The notes: generated from the letters alone by a model not told the origin. A stretch of 64,000 nucleotides of DNA from Phymatolithon calcareum (GCA_977006965.1 OZ345370.1:744001-808000), one strand, 5' to 3'; shown: positions 45,535-56,220, counted from the stretch's first letter. Numbers and translations are program-made.

Positions 45535-45974
45535 TGTTGGAAGTGTGATTGCTTGGAGCTCTATTCGCACACACTTCAATATCAAGTATGATCTCGGCCC
45601 ACGTGTACACGTGTCAAGAAGTTTGACAACACGTCTCGAGACTCAGAAATATCAAGATTGGCCAAGACACTTGTCAAGACATGATTGGTGTATGATAATC
45701 ATACCCCCGTACTCAGTATCAAAAATGATGAATTTTAGTATAGAATACGTGTCATACGATATGACAAGATTATGATACACAATTACTAGGGTAATTACAA
45801 TAATTAGGTTCACCGTCGTCAAAATGCTACCATAGCACATTTGATCAAGTTCGAACCCGATCTCAAGTCTAAACAATCAGGATTTGAGTTCGACCTCGCG
45901 AATAAACCAATGAACCATTTCAACTCAACCAAACTTTTCTCTTCATCTCATCACTTACCTAACCTCCAACAACA
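45535..45974 (+). repeat. 3' LTR of Cop5, A/B mosaic
   Basis: A 440-bp LTR after the purine tract AAGGGAGAG. Its first roughly 30 bp (TGATTGCTTGGAGCTCTA) are type A, and the rest is type B. Confidence 0.85.
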
Positions 45975-47839
45975 GTATCCACTGACACTCCAAACAACGC
46001 AGAGGTCAAAGTATGTGAGGATATTGTTGAAGCTAAGGACATTTCAGAGGAGGACAACAAGAACTTCGATGCAACCAGCGAAGAAGGGCAGCGGCGGACG
46101 ATGGAGAACAACCTACAACTCCACCAGTATCAGAAGAAACTACACCGATGATCGCCAAACCAATTCTTCGCAGGTCAGCCCGGGTCTCAAAACCACCCAC
46201 TGACTTCTGGAGAGCTCCCCCGCATACTGCCATGCTTGCCTTCGAATCTGTCAATCTCGCATCGGAATCCGGTTTGCCTTCTCAACCAGTACCTCAGACC
46301 TTTAAGGAAGCGACTTCGAATGAGAATGTCGACTTCTGGTCTCCAGCCATCGAGAAAGAACATTCTTCACTCCTCCGAAACAACACTTGGAATCTGGTTC
46401 CTCGCAACTCCGACATGAACGTCCTACCGTGCAAGTATGTCTTCAAGTTCAAGGATACAGGCCCGAAAGTTCGCATTGTAGCGAAAGGGTTCCGACAGGT
46501 GCATAGGGTGGACTACGGTGAAACGTATGCCCCAGTCGTAAAGTTCACCTCCATCCGTATCCTACTTGCAACTGTTGCAGTCCATGACTTGGAACTTCAT
46601 CAAATGGATGTGGTGACAGCATTTTTGCATGGTGAGCTCGACGAAGACATATACATGGAGGTTCCGGCCGGCTTTCAAGACTCCAAGCATCCCGACCTGG
46701 TGTGCAAGCTCCTGAAGGCACTATATGGTTTGAAGCAAGCTCCTCGACAATGGCATGCCAAGATTGACAAGTTCCTCATCGACGAGCTTGGATTCTCGAG
46801 TAGTCCCAATGATCCATGTCTCTATGTCCGGTACAAGTCTAATTCCATCATGATCATCGCTCTGTACGTGGATGACTTGCTGATTGCCGGGAACGACACT
46901 TCTGCCATTATGTGGATCAAGGGGGAGCTCAACCAGAGATTCGAGATGAAGGATCTTAACGAAGCTAGCTTGTGTCTTGGACTTGAAATCCGAAGAAATC
47001 GAAAACTCCGGACTCTCCATCTTTCACAGTCGGTGTACGCTCAGTCCGTCTTGGAACGTTTCGGTATGGAAAACGCAAAACCAGTACCAACGCCAATGGA
47101 GTCCAGTCACAAGAGCACCGCAGTTGGAGAAATCGATATTACCGAGTCTGTGTCAGACCAAGTCCCGTATCGTCCTGCTATCGGAAGCCTCATGTATTTG
47201 ATGGTGGGCACTCGGCCAGACATATCGGACTCGGTTGGCAAGTTGTCTTCATTCTGCGAAAAGTCTCTCCAACGTCACTGGATGGCTGTCAAGCGTGTTC
47301 TTCGCTATATCGCGGGTACTCGGAACCACGGTATTCTTTTCGGCTCAAATTGCAATTTGGTGCCATTCGGCTACACCGACTCGGATTGGGCAGGATGTGG
47401 AGAGACTCGTCGTTCTACAAGTGGTTATGTGTTCTTACTCGCAGGGGGAGCGATAAGCTGGCGTTCGAGGAAGCACACCATCGTCGCAACCTCAACATGT
47501 GAAACGGAATACATCGCCTCATGTGCCGCCGCCAAGGAAGCCGTACGGTTATCTCGCCTCATCGCCGATGTTCACGGTCTCTTCAAGCCAGCTCGCATGA
47601 CACTCTACACCGACAGTCAGAGTGCGATCGCGACGGGGAGGAATGCTGCCATCACTCAGCGCAACAAGCACATCGACATACCATATCACAATGTACGCGA
47701 TGTTGTTGCCACCGGAAAGCTAAACATCAAGTATTGCGAGACGAACTCCATGGTCGCCGACGCATTGACGAAGCCGCTTGATCGTATTAAAACAGCCAAG
47801 TTCGCACAAGACATGGGTATATGCGACTTGAAGTCCTAG
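45975..47839 (+). pseudogene. Cop6 RT-RNase H
   Basis: The linker begins VSTDTPNNAEVKV. A 1-bp deletion near 46093 (GCAGCGGCGG where siblings have GCAGCAGGCGG) precedes a 563-codon open frame at 46148. That frame contains MNVLPCKYVFK, RT with YVDDLLIAGND (about 46866) and RNase H (YTDSDWAGC, TCETEYIAS, YTDSQSAIATG), ending FAQDMGICDLKS. RT and RNase H themselves look undamaged, but integrase and gag are missing. Confidence 0.86.
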
Positions 47840-47860
47840 TGTCCCTCGATCAAGGGGGAG

Positions 47861-48296
47861 TGCTGGAAGTGTGAAGCTTGGAGCTCTTGTCGCATCACAC
47901 TTCAATATTAAGGTATGATCTCAGTATACGTGTACACGTGTCAAGTCGAAAGTCAAAGTGTCTCAAAACTTTGAATCAAGAAAATTGGCAGTGACACGTG
48001 TCAAAGTATGATTAGAGTATGACAATCATACTCCCCTCACTCGGTAGATGAATCTTGATTTTTTATGTTACACGTGTCATATGATATTATGACAAATTTG
48101 TTTAGGGTTAGAGTGTCTCCGTCGTCAATTCGGGTTTTGATCAAGTCTGGTTGAGTTCTCAGGTCTATATAGTCTTGACCTGAGTTCCGCCAAGTCAATA
48201 AACCAAGGAATTCATTCACTCACAACTCATCTTCTACTCAACCAATTCACTCCAACTTTTTCCTTCACCTCATCTCCTCCCTAACCTCCAACAACA
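47861..48296 (+). repeat. 3' LTR of Cop6, type A
   Basis: A 436-bp LTR beginning TGCTGGAAGTGTGAAGC, one base from TGTTGG, after the perfect purine tract CAAGGGGGAG. It ends CTCCAACAACA. Cop7 pol resumes directly behind it. Confidence 0.85.
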
Positions 48297-49625
48297 ACAT
48301 GTCTTCACAAAAAGTGCTTGAGACTTTCAAAGAAGCAATGTTAAACGCAAACGTCGACTTCTGGTCTCCCGCAATTGAGAAAGAACACTCGTCACTCACT
48401 CGAAACACTTGTACCTCGCAAATCCAGAATGAACGTGCTTCCGTGCAAGTATGTATTCAAAATAAAAGATACAGGTCCCAAAGTTGGCATTGTTTCAAAA
48501 GGGTTCCGACAAGTGCATGGGGTGGACTATGGTGAAACGTATGCCCCAGTCGTCAAATTCACCTCAAACCGAATACTACATGCAACTGTTGCATTGCATG
48601 ATTTAGAGCTACACCAGATGGACGTTGTCACAGCCTTCCTTCACGGCGACCTCGACGAAGATATATACATGGATGTACCGTCCGGCTTTGGAGACCCAAA
48701 GAATCCGGACCTTGTTTGTAAGTTTCTCAAAGAACTCTACGGCTTGAAACAAGCACCAAGACAATGGCATGCAAAAATCGATAAGTTGCTATTTTCTGGA
48801 TCAAGGAGGAGCTGACCAAGCGATTCGAGATGAAAGACTTTGATGAAGCAAGTACGTGTCTTGGACTTGAAATTCGTAGGAATCGCATACATCGCACACT
48901 TTATCTCTCGCAGTCGGCGTATGCTCAGTCAGTGTTGAAACGGTTTGGAATTGAAAATGCAAAACCAGCCCCAACTCCAATTGAGTCGACCAGCAAGAAC
49001 ACCACAGTTCTAGAAATTGACATCACTGTATCGGTTTCAGAACAAGTTCCGTATCGTCCTGCTATCGGAAGCCTTATATACTTGATGGTCGGCACTCGTC
49101 CAGACATCTCAGACTCAATCGGCACGCTGTCTTCGTTCTGCGAAAAACTTCTCAATGCGCGCGTATATTCCCGATGTACGAGATACCCATAGCGGAGTGC
49201 AAGGATGAGGATCGTCACTGGATCGCTGTCAAGCGTATTCTACGTTATACCGCTGGAACTCGTGACCACGGTATTCTGTTCGGAGCAAACAACAATTTGG
49301 TTTCTATCGGTTACACCGATGCCAACTGGGCTGGATGCTAACATACTCGACGATCCACAAGCGGCTATGTGTTGCTTCTTGCAGGGGGGCTGTAAGCTGG
49401 CCATCTAGAAAGCAAACAATCGTCGCTACTTCGACATGCGAAGCAGAATACATTGCTTCTTGTGCTGCGGCCAAGGAAGCCGTGTGGCTATAAAGACTCA
49501 TCGCTGATGTCCATGGTTTAGATAATCCCATTCGCATGACTTTGTACACCAATAGTCAGAGTGCGATCGCAACCGTCAGAACTGCTGGAAGCGATGGGTA
49601 TATGTCCCCGAAAAGTGTAAAGTCC
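48297..49625 (+). pseudogene. Cop7 RT-RNase H, YVDD deleted, several stops
   Basis: It begins SSQKVLETFKEAMLNANVDFWSP. RT reads CKYVFKIKDTGPK to WHAKIDKLL, then jumps to IFWIKEELTKRFEM, losing the YVDD segment. An unrelated insert of about 54 bp lies at about 49156-49210 (after SFCEKLLN). RNase H follows with in-frame stops (TAA at about 49340, TAA at about 49491) and an early end. Confidence 0.83.
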
Positions 49626-49641
49626 CTCGATCAAGGCGGGG

Positions 49642-50114
49642 TGTTGGAAGTTTGTGAGTGAAGCTTTAGTTGCAGTACACTTACTTATGAATGTTTGATC
49701 TCGGTACACGTGTACACGTGTTAAATTGTGTGACAACATGTCTTGATTCGCGGAGAAAATAAGATTCGCCAAGATACATGTCAAAGTATGAAAAATCAGT
49801 ATGACAACCATATCCCCTGACTGAGAATCAAAAATGATGAATTTTAGTATATCACTCGTGTGTGACGATATGATAATTCTATGATAGATTTCTTTATGGT
49901 TACTCTATTTGCGTCGTCTAGAAGGGCCCATAATTAGATCTACCATGGTAGAGCTAGTCTAGATCTGATTTTAAGGCCCATATAGACATTTTCTGAAGTC
50001 GGCCAAGGCAATAAACGAAGTAACTCATTCACCAGTATCTCAACTTCTACCTCTCAAATCTTCAGTAACCAAACCAATTCATCATCCTCATCGTATCCCT
50101 AACCTCCAGCAACA
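49642..50114 (+). repeat. 3' LTR of Cop7, type D
   Basis: A 473-bp LTR, TGTTGGAAGTTTGTGAGTG...CTCCAGCAACA, after the purine tract CAAGGCGGG. It keeps the GTACACGTGTACACGTGT block but is otherwise diverged from A and B. Confidence 0.8.
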
Positions 50115-50162
50115 CTCTGCACGAGAGAGAACTGTTAAGAGCACTCTCGCAGAGGTAGGACT

Positions 50163-50606
50163 TGTTGTTGGAGGTTAGGGAGGAGATGAGGTGAAGGAAA
50201 AAGTTTGGTTGGGGTGAATTGGTTGAGTAGAAGATGAGTTGTGTGTGAATGAGTTCCTTGGTTTATTCACTTGGCGGACCTCAGGTCAAGACTATAAGAC
50301 CTGAGAACACAACCAGACTTGATCAAAACCCTAATTGACGACGAAGACACACTAACCCTAAACAAATTTGTCATACTATCATATGACACGTGTACCATGA
50401 AAAAAATCAAGAATCATCTACTGAGTGAGGGGAGTATGATTATCATACTCTTATCATACTTTGACACGTGTCACTGCCAATCTTCTTGATCCAAAGTTCT
50501 GAGACACTTTGACATTCGACTTGACACGTGTACACGTGTACCGAGATCATACCTTGATATTGAAGTGTATTTGCGACTCGAGCTCCAAGCAATCACACTT
50601 CCAACA
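50163..50606 (-). repeat. solo LTR, type A, target duplication GGACT
   Basis: A 444-bp complete LTR, flanked by GGACT at 50158-50162 and 50607-50611. Confidence 0.92.
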
Positions 50607-51521
50607 GGACTGCGAATCGGGTTCCGACATTTCCTCACGTGCCCGTTCGCGGATCCTTACGTCAGACAGCCAGATACGAAAACGGAATGGGGGGTATAGC
50701 AGTGCCAATCTCTGCACCCCACTCGTCCCCTGAATTGTAATTATTAATATGATAATTAAAAAGCTAATTAAATTAAAAAGCTAATTAATTAAAAAATCAA
50801 TTACTGTCCAGAGTCCTCGAGCGGACCGGTTCTAGGACTAGGTGGTCCCAAACAGCCGAATTGTCAACTCGCAGCCAAGTTTACCAACATATTTCTCGCG
50901 CGGCAAAAATTTCTAACTCCCTTATATACAGTTCTCAAGCTCGAAACTTGTAACGGGCACGTACACAACTTGTAACGGACATATATAGTAGTTTTATGTA
51001 ACATACAAACACAGTGACATGACATAATGTAAACGTTACTGCATACAGCCAATAGATTTCCCGCGAAAAGAAGAACACTAGGGATTCCGAGTGAACTCTC
51101 ACCTCTGTTCGTATCCACCATGTTGAACCATATCTTGTTACTGCATACAGCCAATAGAGTTCGCACAAAAATTAGAAAACTGGGGATTGCTGAGTGATCT
51201 CTCACCTCAGCGCGTGCCCACCCTGTTGAACCTTATCTTGTAAAAATGTAACCAATGAGAATAAAAAGAGACACCGAGAGACACACACACAGACAGTCAG
51301 CGATTTTATTAGTAGGGGAACAACCTGACAGTATGGAGGGTGCGAGCATCGCTATTTTTGCGCTCGGTGGCGAAAGGCGTTTAAAGTGGTTGGGATATTG
51401 CGCCGGAAGCAGGATGGACTTGGAGAGGTGCTAGACGAAATTATCTGCTTAGAGCTTCTCCTCACTTGTGTGGTGACGTACTTCGTACATGTGTCCCTCT
51501 TTCTCCGGCGTGAGAGTGGTA
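50607..51521. other. non-coding stretch left of the DNA transposon
   Basis: It contains an AT-rich tract built from TTAATTAAAAAGC-like words (about 50738-50806), short TTGTAACGG(G/A)C repeats (about 50948-50985) and a 102-bp tandem duplication listed separately. No convincing gene was seen. Confidence 0.4.
51035..51239. repeat. tandem duplication, 102-bp period
   Basis: The two units start GTTACTGCATACAGCC at 51035 and 51137. Both contain GGGATT..GAGTGA.CTCTCACCTC and end near TGTTGAACC.TATCTT. The units have diverged moderately. Confidence 0.8.
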
Positions 51522-54132
51522 CACCGAAACTGGAATTTAGTGTCCCAGGTAAAATTCATTAGCAAAGGACTTTACAGTAATACTCGAAAAGAAGCTCGCG
51601 GGAAGTGAGCAGCAACATTTTACAAAAATTGATGAAAGAACGCTGTAAATTTGTTTCACATTTTCTTTATTTCAATATTCAGGAACAAGGCCACAGTATT
51701 CCTCAGGGTGTTTTTCAACAATGTCTTGCAAGTAATCGAACAGCTGCTCCTTTTTCCACGTTCCATCTGTATCTAGTGCAAGACCACAACGTATCATAGC
51801 CTTGCGTACATTCGGAATACCGTTTTCATCCTGCATGCTGTTCACCTTTTCCACGCATCGCACCGCGAGTTTCAAATAATATGTCTTACCAGGGTTGTTG
51901 AGTTTGCCGGAAGCACCTGGACCGGATGCCCAATCTCCCTCTTCCATGCGCTGCAATATCTCTGCCTCCCATTGCTCTCGCCATACAGCCTTGATTTTTT
52001 GAATAACAAAAGAATCCAAAGGCTGACACATATGCGTGCTGTTCGGTGGAAGATACCGAATCTTAGTGTTGATAGAGTTCAATGATTCCACCTGTTGCGG
52101 CGTTTCATTGTGACCAGAGCAATTGTCCATGAACAAGGATCTCGTCCGACCAATAGGGTCACTTGAAATGGCTCGCGGTTCGTTTAACCACTGGTTGAAA
52201 ATATTTTTGTCCATCCAACCCCTCGGCCCGGTTCTGTATGAAACACCGGGTACATTTTCAGGAACACCTAGTATGGGATAGTTTCGGTTCCTGTTGCGAA
52301 AAATCATAAATGGTGCTTCAATTTTGGCGTTCACTCCTCCACTGATACGCAAAACCATATTCATACCTTCCCCGCCTGAGACAACGTCCGCATAGTTCAC
52401 TTTCTTGCATCCATACACTCCAAGAGAGTAATGGTCATCCATGTTAAAAAATAAAGCGCGTCTCATCCATGTTCTCCACCATGTTCTCGTCCAGCACACC
52501 ATCTGAAAATTCGCGCTCCAATTGGCCGAGATGATGGGAAATCAACTTCTCGGTGTATATGTTATGGGCGTTGCACCGTTGCAAAGAGCCGGACTGCTTT
52601 CGTATGACGATGTTGCATCTCTTCATGAACGATTGGATCCAGTTGTCCGTCACATGTGTAATGATTGGGCGATGAGTACGATCGTCAAGGTCGGTTGACA
52701 CGAATGGAGATGTGGGGTCGGAGAGTGTACGGAGTGCAATATGTTTCAAAAGCCGTCTGCTTAACTGGACACCAGCAGCGCTCAGTCTTTCAAATTCTTC
52801 CAGTAGGACAGAGTGTAAATAGTCCACCCATGCATATCGCTTTCTTCCACGACCAGTTAAAGCTTTGATAGGCACACGTCTTTGCGAAACTCCAATGGAA
52901 CGTCTTGATTGGATGAACATAGCCTTATCCTCTGGTGTGGTCAGTTTTTGAAGATAAGATTGGCGACTGTTCCACCAACGGATTGCTATCTTCCGATTGG
53001 CTCCATATGACTTCATATCCGTTACTCGGAAGATGGTTGGAAAGTGCTGCACAGTGCGAGCGCCAATTGCGTAATCACTTCCCGAGGTTTCGACTTCGTT
53101 AATCATCCATAGAATAACTGCCTTCCTTTGGGACTTAGTTGAAACAACCTGGGTCCTCCGACAAGAAGATGGGTGATGTTGATTGGTTGAGGGCGGTACA
53201 TTGGTGGCAGAGTTGGACATTCTCGGTCGCAAACGAGCGGCGCTTTGCAAGATCGAGAGTATGGTGGAATGGTTGAGTGGGGCTATCTGAACCTCTCGGA
53301 AGAGATTTAGTCCTTATATGCTTTACTCATGCATAAGCGCAACAACGCTTAACTAATGCATATTGATACATTCTATATGGAAAGTATATGAAAGGCCATA
53401 TCATCCAATGATTCTGCACCATCATTTCTAAACACAGCAAGCTGACTCTGGTGCTTCGAGGAGCAGCGCCGTTGGTCAATAGCATTACTGTAAACGGGGC
53501 CTGTTTCGTGAAACGTTTTTTGTCATGACGCGTTATCTTAAGAGCCAGCTTTCAGGAAGTCAGCATCTTCAAATTCTATCATTAGCGCCATTTTGTGTGT
53601 AAATTAAGAAAAAATTAAAAAAGGAAGGTTTTAGACGTAAGCTATCCATCTGGCGACATTTTCAATGAGTGGCGTTCACCTGCGCTGACGCAATGTGACT
53701 GAGCATTTCCCGAACAACCCTCTTTGGATCTCGCGTATAGGACAAATTAATGTCTGTTTCGCCCCTGCCTAGAAGATTGAACCCGAGACCTCATGACACA
53801 TCACTGCGCACAGAAAACCGACTATCCAGATTCCCGGAATTTATGTGAGTCCATTCGGCTACCTTGTTTCAATGGGAGTTATGTTTCGTATATAAACTAA
53901 AGTGCTTCCAAGTAGATAATCTTGCAGCTTCTGTAAGATCTAACGTATTTTGGAGGAGGAGCCTATTGAAAGTTTCAGAGACAATTTTAATTTTGTAGGC
54001 GATATTTTTATTTATTTGGAAAAGTTCTCAGAGCTCATGGAGTATTACAACCCCTATAGGACCCCTCGCACAACTTACGATATGGTTATTCTTACAGTGC
54101 CGACCCTGGGACACTAAATTCCATTTTTGGTG
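51522..54132 (-). mobile_element. pogo/Tigger-like DNA transposon with TIRs and TA flanks
   Basis: A 2,611-bp element has 28-bp terminal inverted repeats at 51522-51549 and 54105-54132 (26 of 28 positions match). They start CACC(G/A)AAA and contain GGAATTTAGTGTCCCAGG. TA lies on each side (51520-51521 and 54133-54134), the target duplication of the Tc1/mariner-pogo superfamily. One DDE transposase on the minus strand occupies the middle. The roughly 880 bp between transposase start and the right TIR hold no gene. Confidence 0.87.
51672..53220 (-). pseudogene. pogo/Tigger-like DDE transposase, copy 2, one frameshift
   Basis: From ATG 53220 (RMSNSATN) the frame carries a Ser/Pro-rich start, an HTH-like CENP-B type region (RKRYAWVDYLHSVLLEEFERL) and a catalytic core with three acidic positions: NMDET (first Asp), FMDNCSGHNE (second Asp) and LPPNSTHMCQPLDS (third Asp). 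Length is about 515 aa when read across one lesion. The DDE_1 pattern matches pogo/Tigger and Jerky-type transposases, which cut and paste DNA at TA sites. An extra A in an A6 run at 52446-52451 (A5 in copy 1) shifts the frame right after the first catalytic Asp. Everything else is open. Confidence 0.9.
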
Positions 54133-54134
54133 TA

Positions 54135-55405
54135 GTGGATCACGGCTGACGGTTCATCGTTGATTCCAGTGAGTTTAGACGCAACCTTTCGCAATAATTG
54201 CGTCGATCTATTGAGGGCTCCGTGAGGTCTCGGAGAAGCAGGGGTGTCCGGTCTTGGCCTCGAATCAGCTGGTGTGTAGATCATGTCTTATCCAAATGAC
54301 CCCAAACTCCTCCTTCCGTCGCCGGTTGGTGCACACCGAGGACGACTGGTGATCATAAGGGATAGCGATAAAGGTGGGGCGTTGAGGTTTAGAGGCGGAA
54401 TCGGCATGAACGACTGGTTGTAGTACATGAACGGCGAACCAGGACAGATGGACTACCAGTAAGACGCTCCTAAGAGTGGGACACAGAGCCGCTGCCCTCT
54501 CTCTAGTTCTACTGTGTTGAACGGCGGGCATGAATACTGCGCCTGGACCTTCGCCCGGTTGACGTTTGAATTGAATAGCTAGGGTGGTCTGCTGAGGTGA
54601 CACGGTATGGACCAGACCACTTGGATGTCCGGAAGGGGATCTTGCCTCCCAGCAACGCTGTTTTGTTTTACAGAAGGACGAGGTCGCCGAAGGCATATGT
54701 CGCTTCTGGTGCAGGTCCTGGTGCGACGACTCTGTCCGCGCGCCTGACCAACGTTGAGGTTACTACGACGGACCATGTTCCATACTGCTCGAGTGATGCA
54801 TTGTGTACACGGGGCTTGTCGAAACATGGGGTTACTCCGTGCATCAGTTCGAAAGGTGAGATGCGGCTAGGCCCGGACGTCGACGATACCGAGCAATGAC
54901 AGACAGCAGACCTCTGTCGCCAGTGTTAGCAGCAGTGCCAGTCGTCTTCTTTACCGTGATCTTGATCGTGCGGACCATCCTCTCGACCTGGCGATACGAA
55001 CCGCAAAGCAATTCTGCTGCCCTCCACGTACTCTTGAGTGAACCTTGCTGTGAATTTCCTTCCATTGTCGCGTAGAATATTGCATGGAGAGCCGAAGGGC
55101 TCGGCAATGCGGTCACAAACAAGTGATACGACGTCAGTGCTGAGTGAGTTAGGCAATAGGACTGCAACTAGCAAGCCGTTCAAGTTTTCCACGCCGATGA
55201 GAAGGTAACGATTACTCGCATCCGTGGGAGCGGTCCCGAGAAGTTACGCGACCAGACATGGAAGTTGCCTCTTACAGGTTTGTGTTGGTTGGGCTGGTCC
55301 TTCATGTTCAACTTCGTTTTCGGGCATTGATCGCATGTTTTGACGTACGAGGCCATCTCATTGCGCATCGAAGTTTTCAGCCTTCGTCGAAATGGCCCTA
55401 GACTA
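54135..55405 (-). mobile_element. decayed Ty3/gypsy integrase fragment
   Basis: Minus-strand reading gives the integrase zinc-region end (YVKTCDQCPKTKLN) at about 55340, then a core with GNFHVWSRNFSGPLPR, ENLNGLLVAVLLP and ILRDNGRKFTA (second Asp, about 55070). Frame changes lead to RQVERMVRTIK (the position of the catalytic Glu; siblings in the family have N-x-VER), HLSPFELMHG and a C-terminal stretch GDLVLL, GKIPFRTSKWSGPYRV. Four frames and a TAA are needed, so it is dead. It is unrelated in sequence to the gypsy element at 6.5-12 kb as far as can be seen. The Cop8 LTR interrupts it at 55406. Confidence 0.7.
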
Positions 55406-55851
55406 TGTTGGAAGTGTGATTGCTTGGAGCTCTAGTCGCAAACACACTTCAATATCAAGGTATGATCTCGGTACACGTGTACACGTGTCAAGTCGAAAGT
55501 CAAAGTGTCTCAGAACTTTGAATCAAGAAGATTGGCAGTGACAGGTGTCAAAGTATGACAAGAGTATGATAATCATACTCCCCTCACTCAGTAGATGATT
55601 CTTCATTTTTTTAAGGTTACACGTGTCATATGATATTATGACAAATTTGTTTAGGGTTAGAGTGTCTCCGTCGTCAATTAGGGTTTTTTGATCAAGTTGA
55701 TTGAGTTCTCAGGTCTACATAGTCTTGACCTGAGGTCCGCCAAGTCAATAAACCAAGGAACTCATTCTCACCTATCTCAGCTTTTACTCAACCATTTCAC
55801 ATCAACCAAACTTTTTCTTTCTCCCCATCACTTGCCTAACCATCTTCAACA
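55406..55851 (+). repeat. 5' LTR of Cop8, type A
   Basis: A 446-bp LTR from TGTTGGAAGTGTGATTG to CATCTTCAACA, followed at once by the primer-binding site. Confidence 0.88.
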
Positions 55852-55865
55852 GGTTATGGGCCCAG
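55852..55865 (+). promoter_or_regulatory. primer-binding site of Cop8 (half tRNA-iMet type)
   Basis: GGTTATGGGCCCAG, continued by TCA, is identical to the Drosophila copia site. Confidence 0.87.
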
Positions 55866-55949
55866 TCAACGAACCTCAACCACCACGTTTCATGATCATC
55901 ATCATCATCTCCGAGGTTGTCCTTCGCCCCCGATCTGTCTCTGTCTGAT

Positions 55950-56220
55950 CTTTCTGCTTGCGCATCCTTTTCAAGAATCGTTGATTCTTGCTCGGCCCGC
56001 TTCAGGGGATCACTAAGCGTCTTGCAGTGCGCGTTACCGGCTGCAGGCTCAGGTGTACCAAAACACTATAAGGGTTTTCCTGTTGCCTATCCTTGTTAAA
56101 AATCTTTGATTCGTACTAGGCCCGTTTCAGGATACCACAAAACGTCTTGCAGTGCGTGTTGCCGGCTGCAGGTCCAGGTGGACCAAAACGCCACAAGAGG
56201 TATACGGCCATTGAGCCATC
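55950..56220 (+). repeat. Cop8 leader tandem repeats
   Basis: Two units containing CACTGCAAGACG/CGTCTTGCAGTGCG, CTGCAGG.(T/C)CAGGTG and ACCAAAACG lie at about 56010-56075 and 56130-56205, the plus-strand version of the leader array. Confidence 0.72.

Larger units (their letters stand above)
41963..45974 (+). mobile_element. Ty1/copia element Cop5, gag-deleted, type B LTRs
   Basis: 5' LTR, canonical primer-binding site, shortened leader, then an internal deletion removing gag and most of protease, an intact integrase-RT-RNase H frame, polypurine tract and 3' LTR. The flanks TCTGC and GTATC do not match. The pol is very close to that of Cop3, whose LTRs are type A. Confidence 0.88.
45975..48296 (+). 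mobile_element. copia fragment Cop6 (pol 3' half plus 3' LTR)
   Basis: It starts abruptly at the outer end of the Cop5 LTR, inside the integrase-RT linker, and ends with a type A LTR. The 5' half is absent. Confidence 0.86.
48297..50114 (+). mobile_element. copia fragment Cop7 with type D LTR
   Basis: A degenerate RT-RNase H section and a diverged 3' LTR. It is truncated upstream by the Cop6 LTR. Confidence 0.83.

Noticed and set aside
50590-50640. tRNA-like sequence around GACTGCGAATCGGGTTCCGAC
   Set aside because: GGACT is the target duplication of the solo LTR. No acceptor stem, D arm or cloverleaf could be assembled.
53755-53800. Minus-strand GGTTCAATC resembling a tRNA B-box (SINE)
   Set aside because: No A-box at proper distance and no tail or repeat structure was found.
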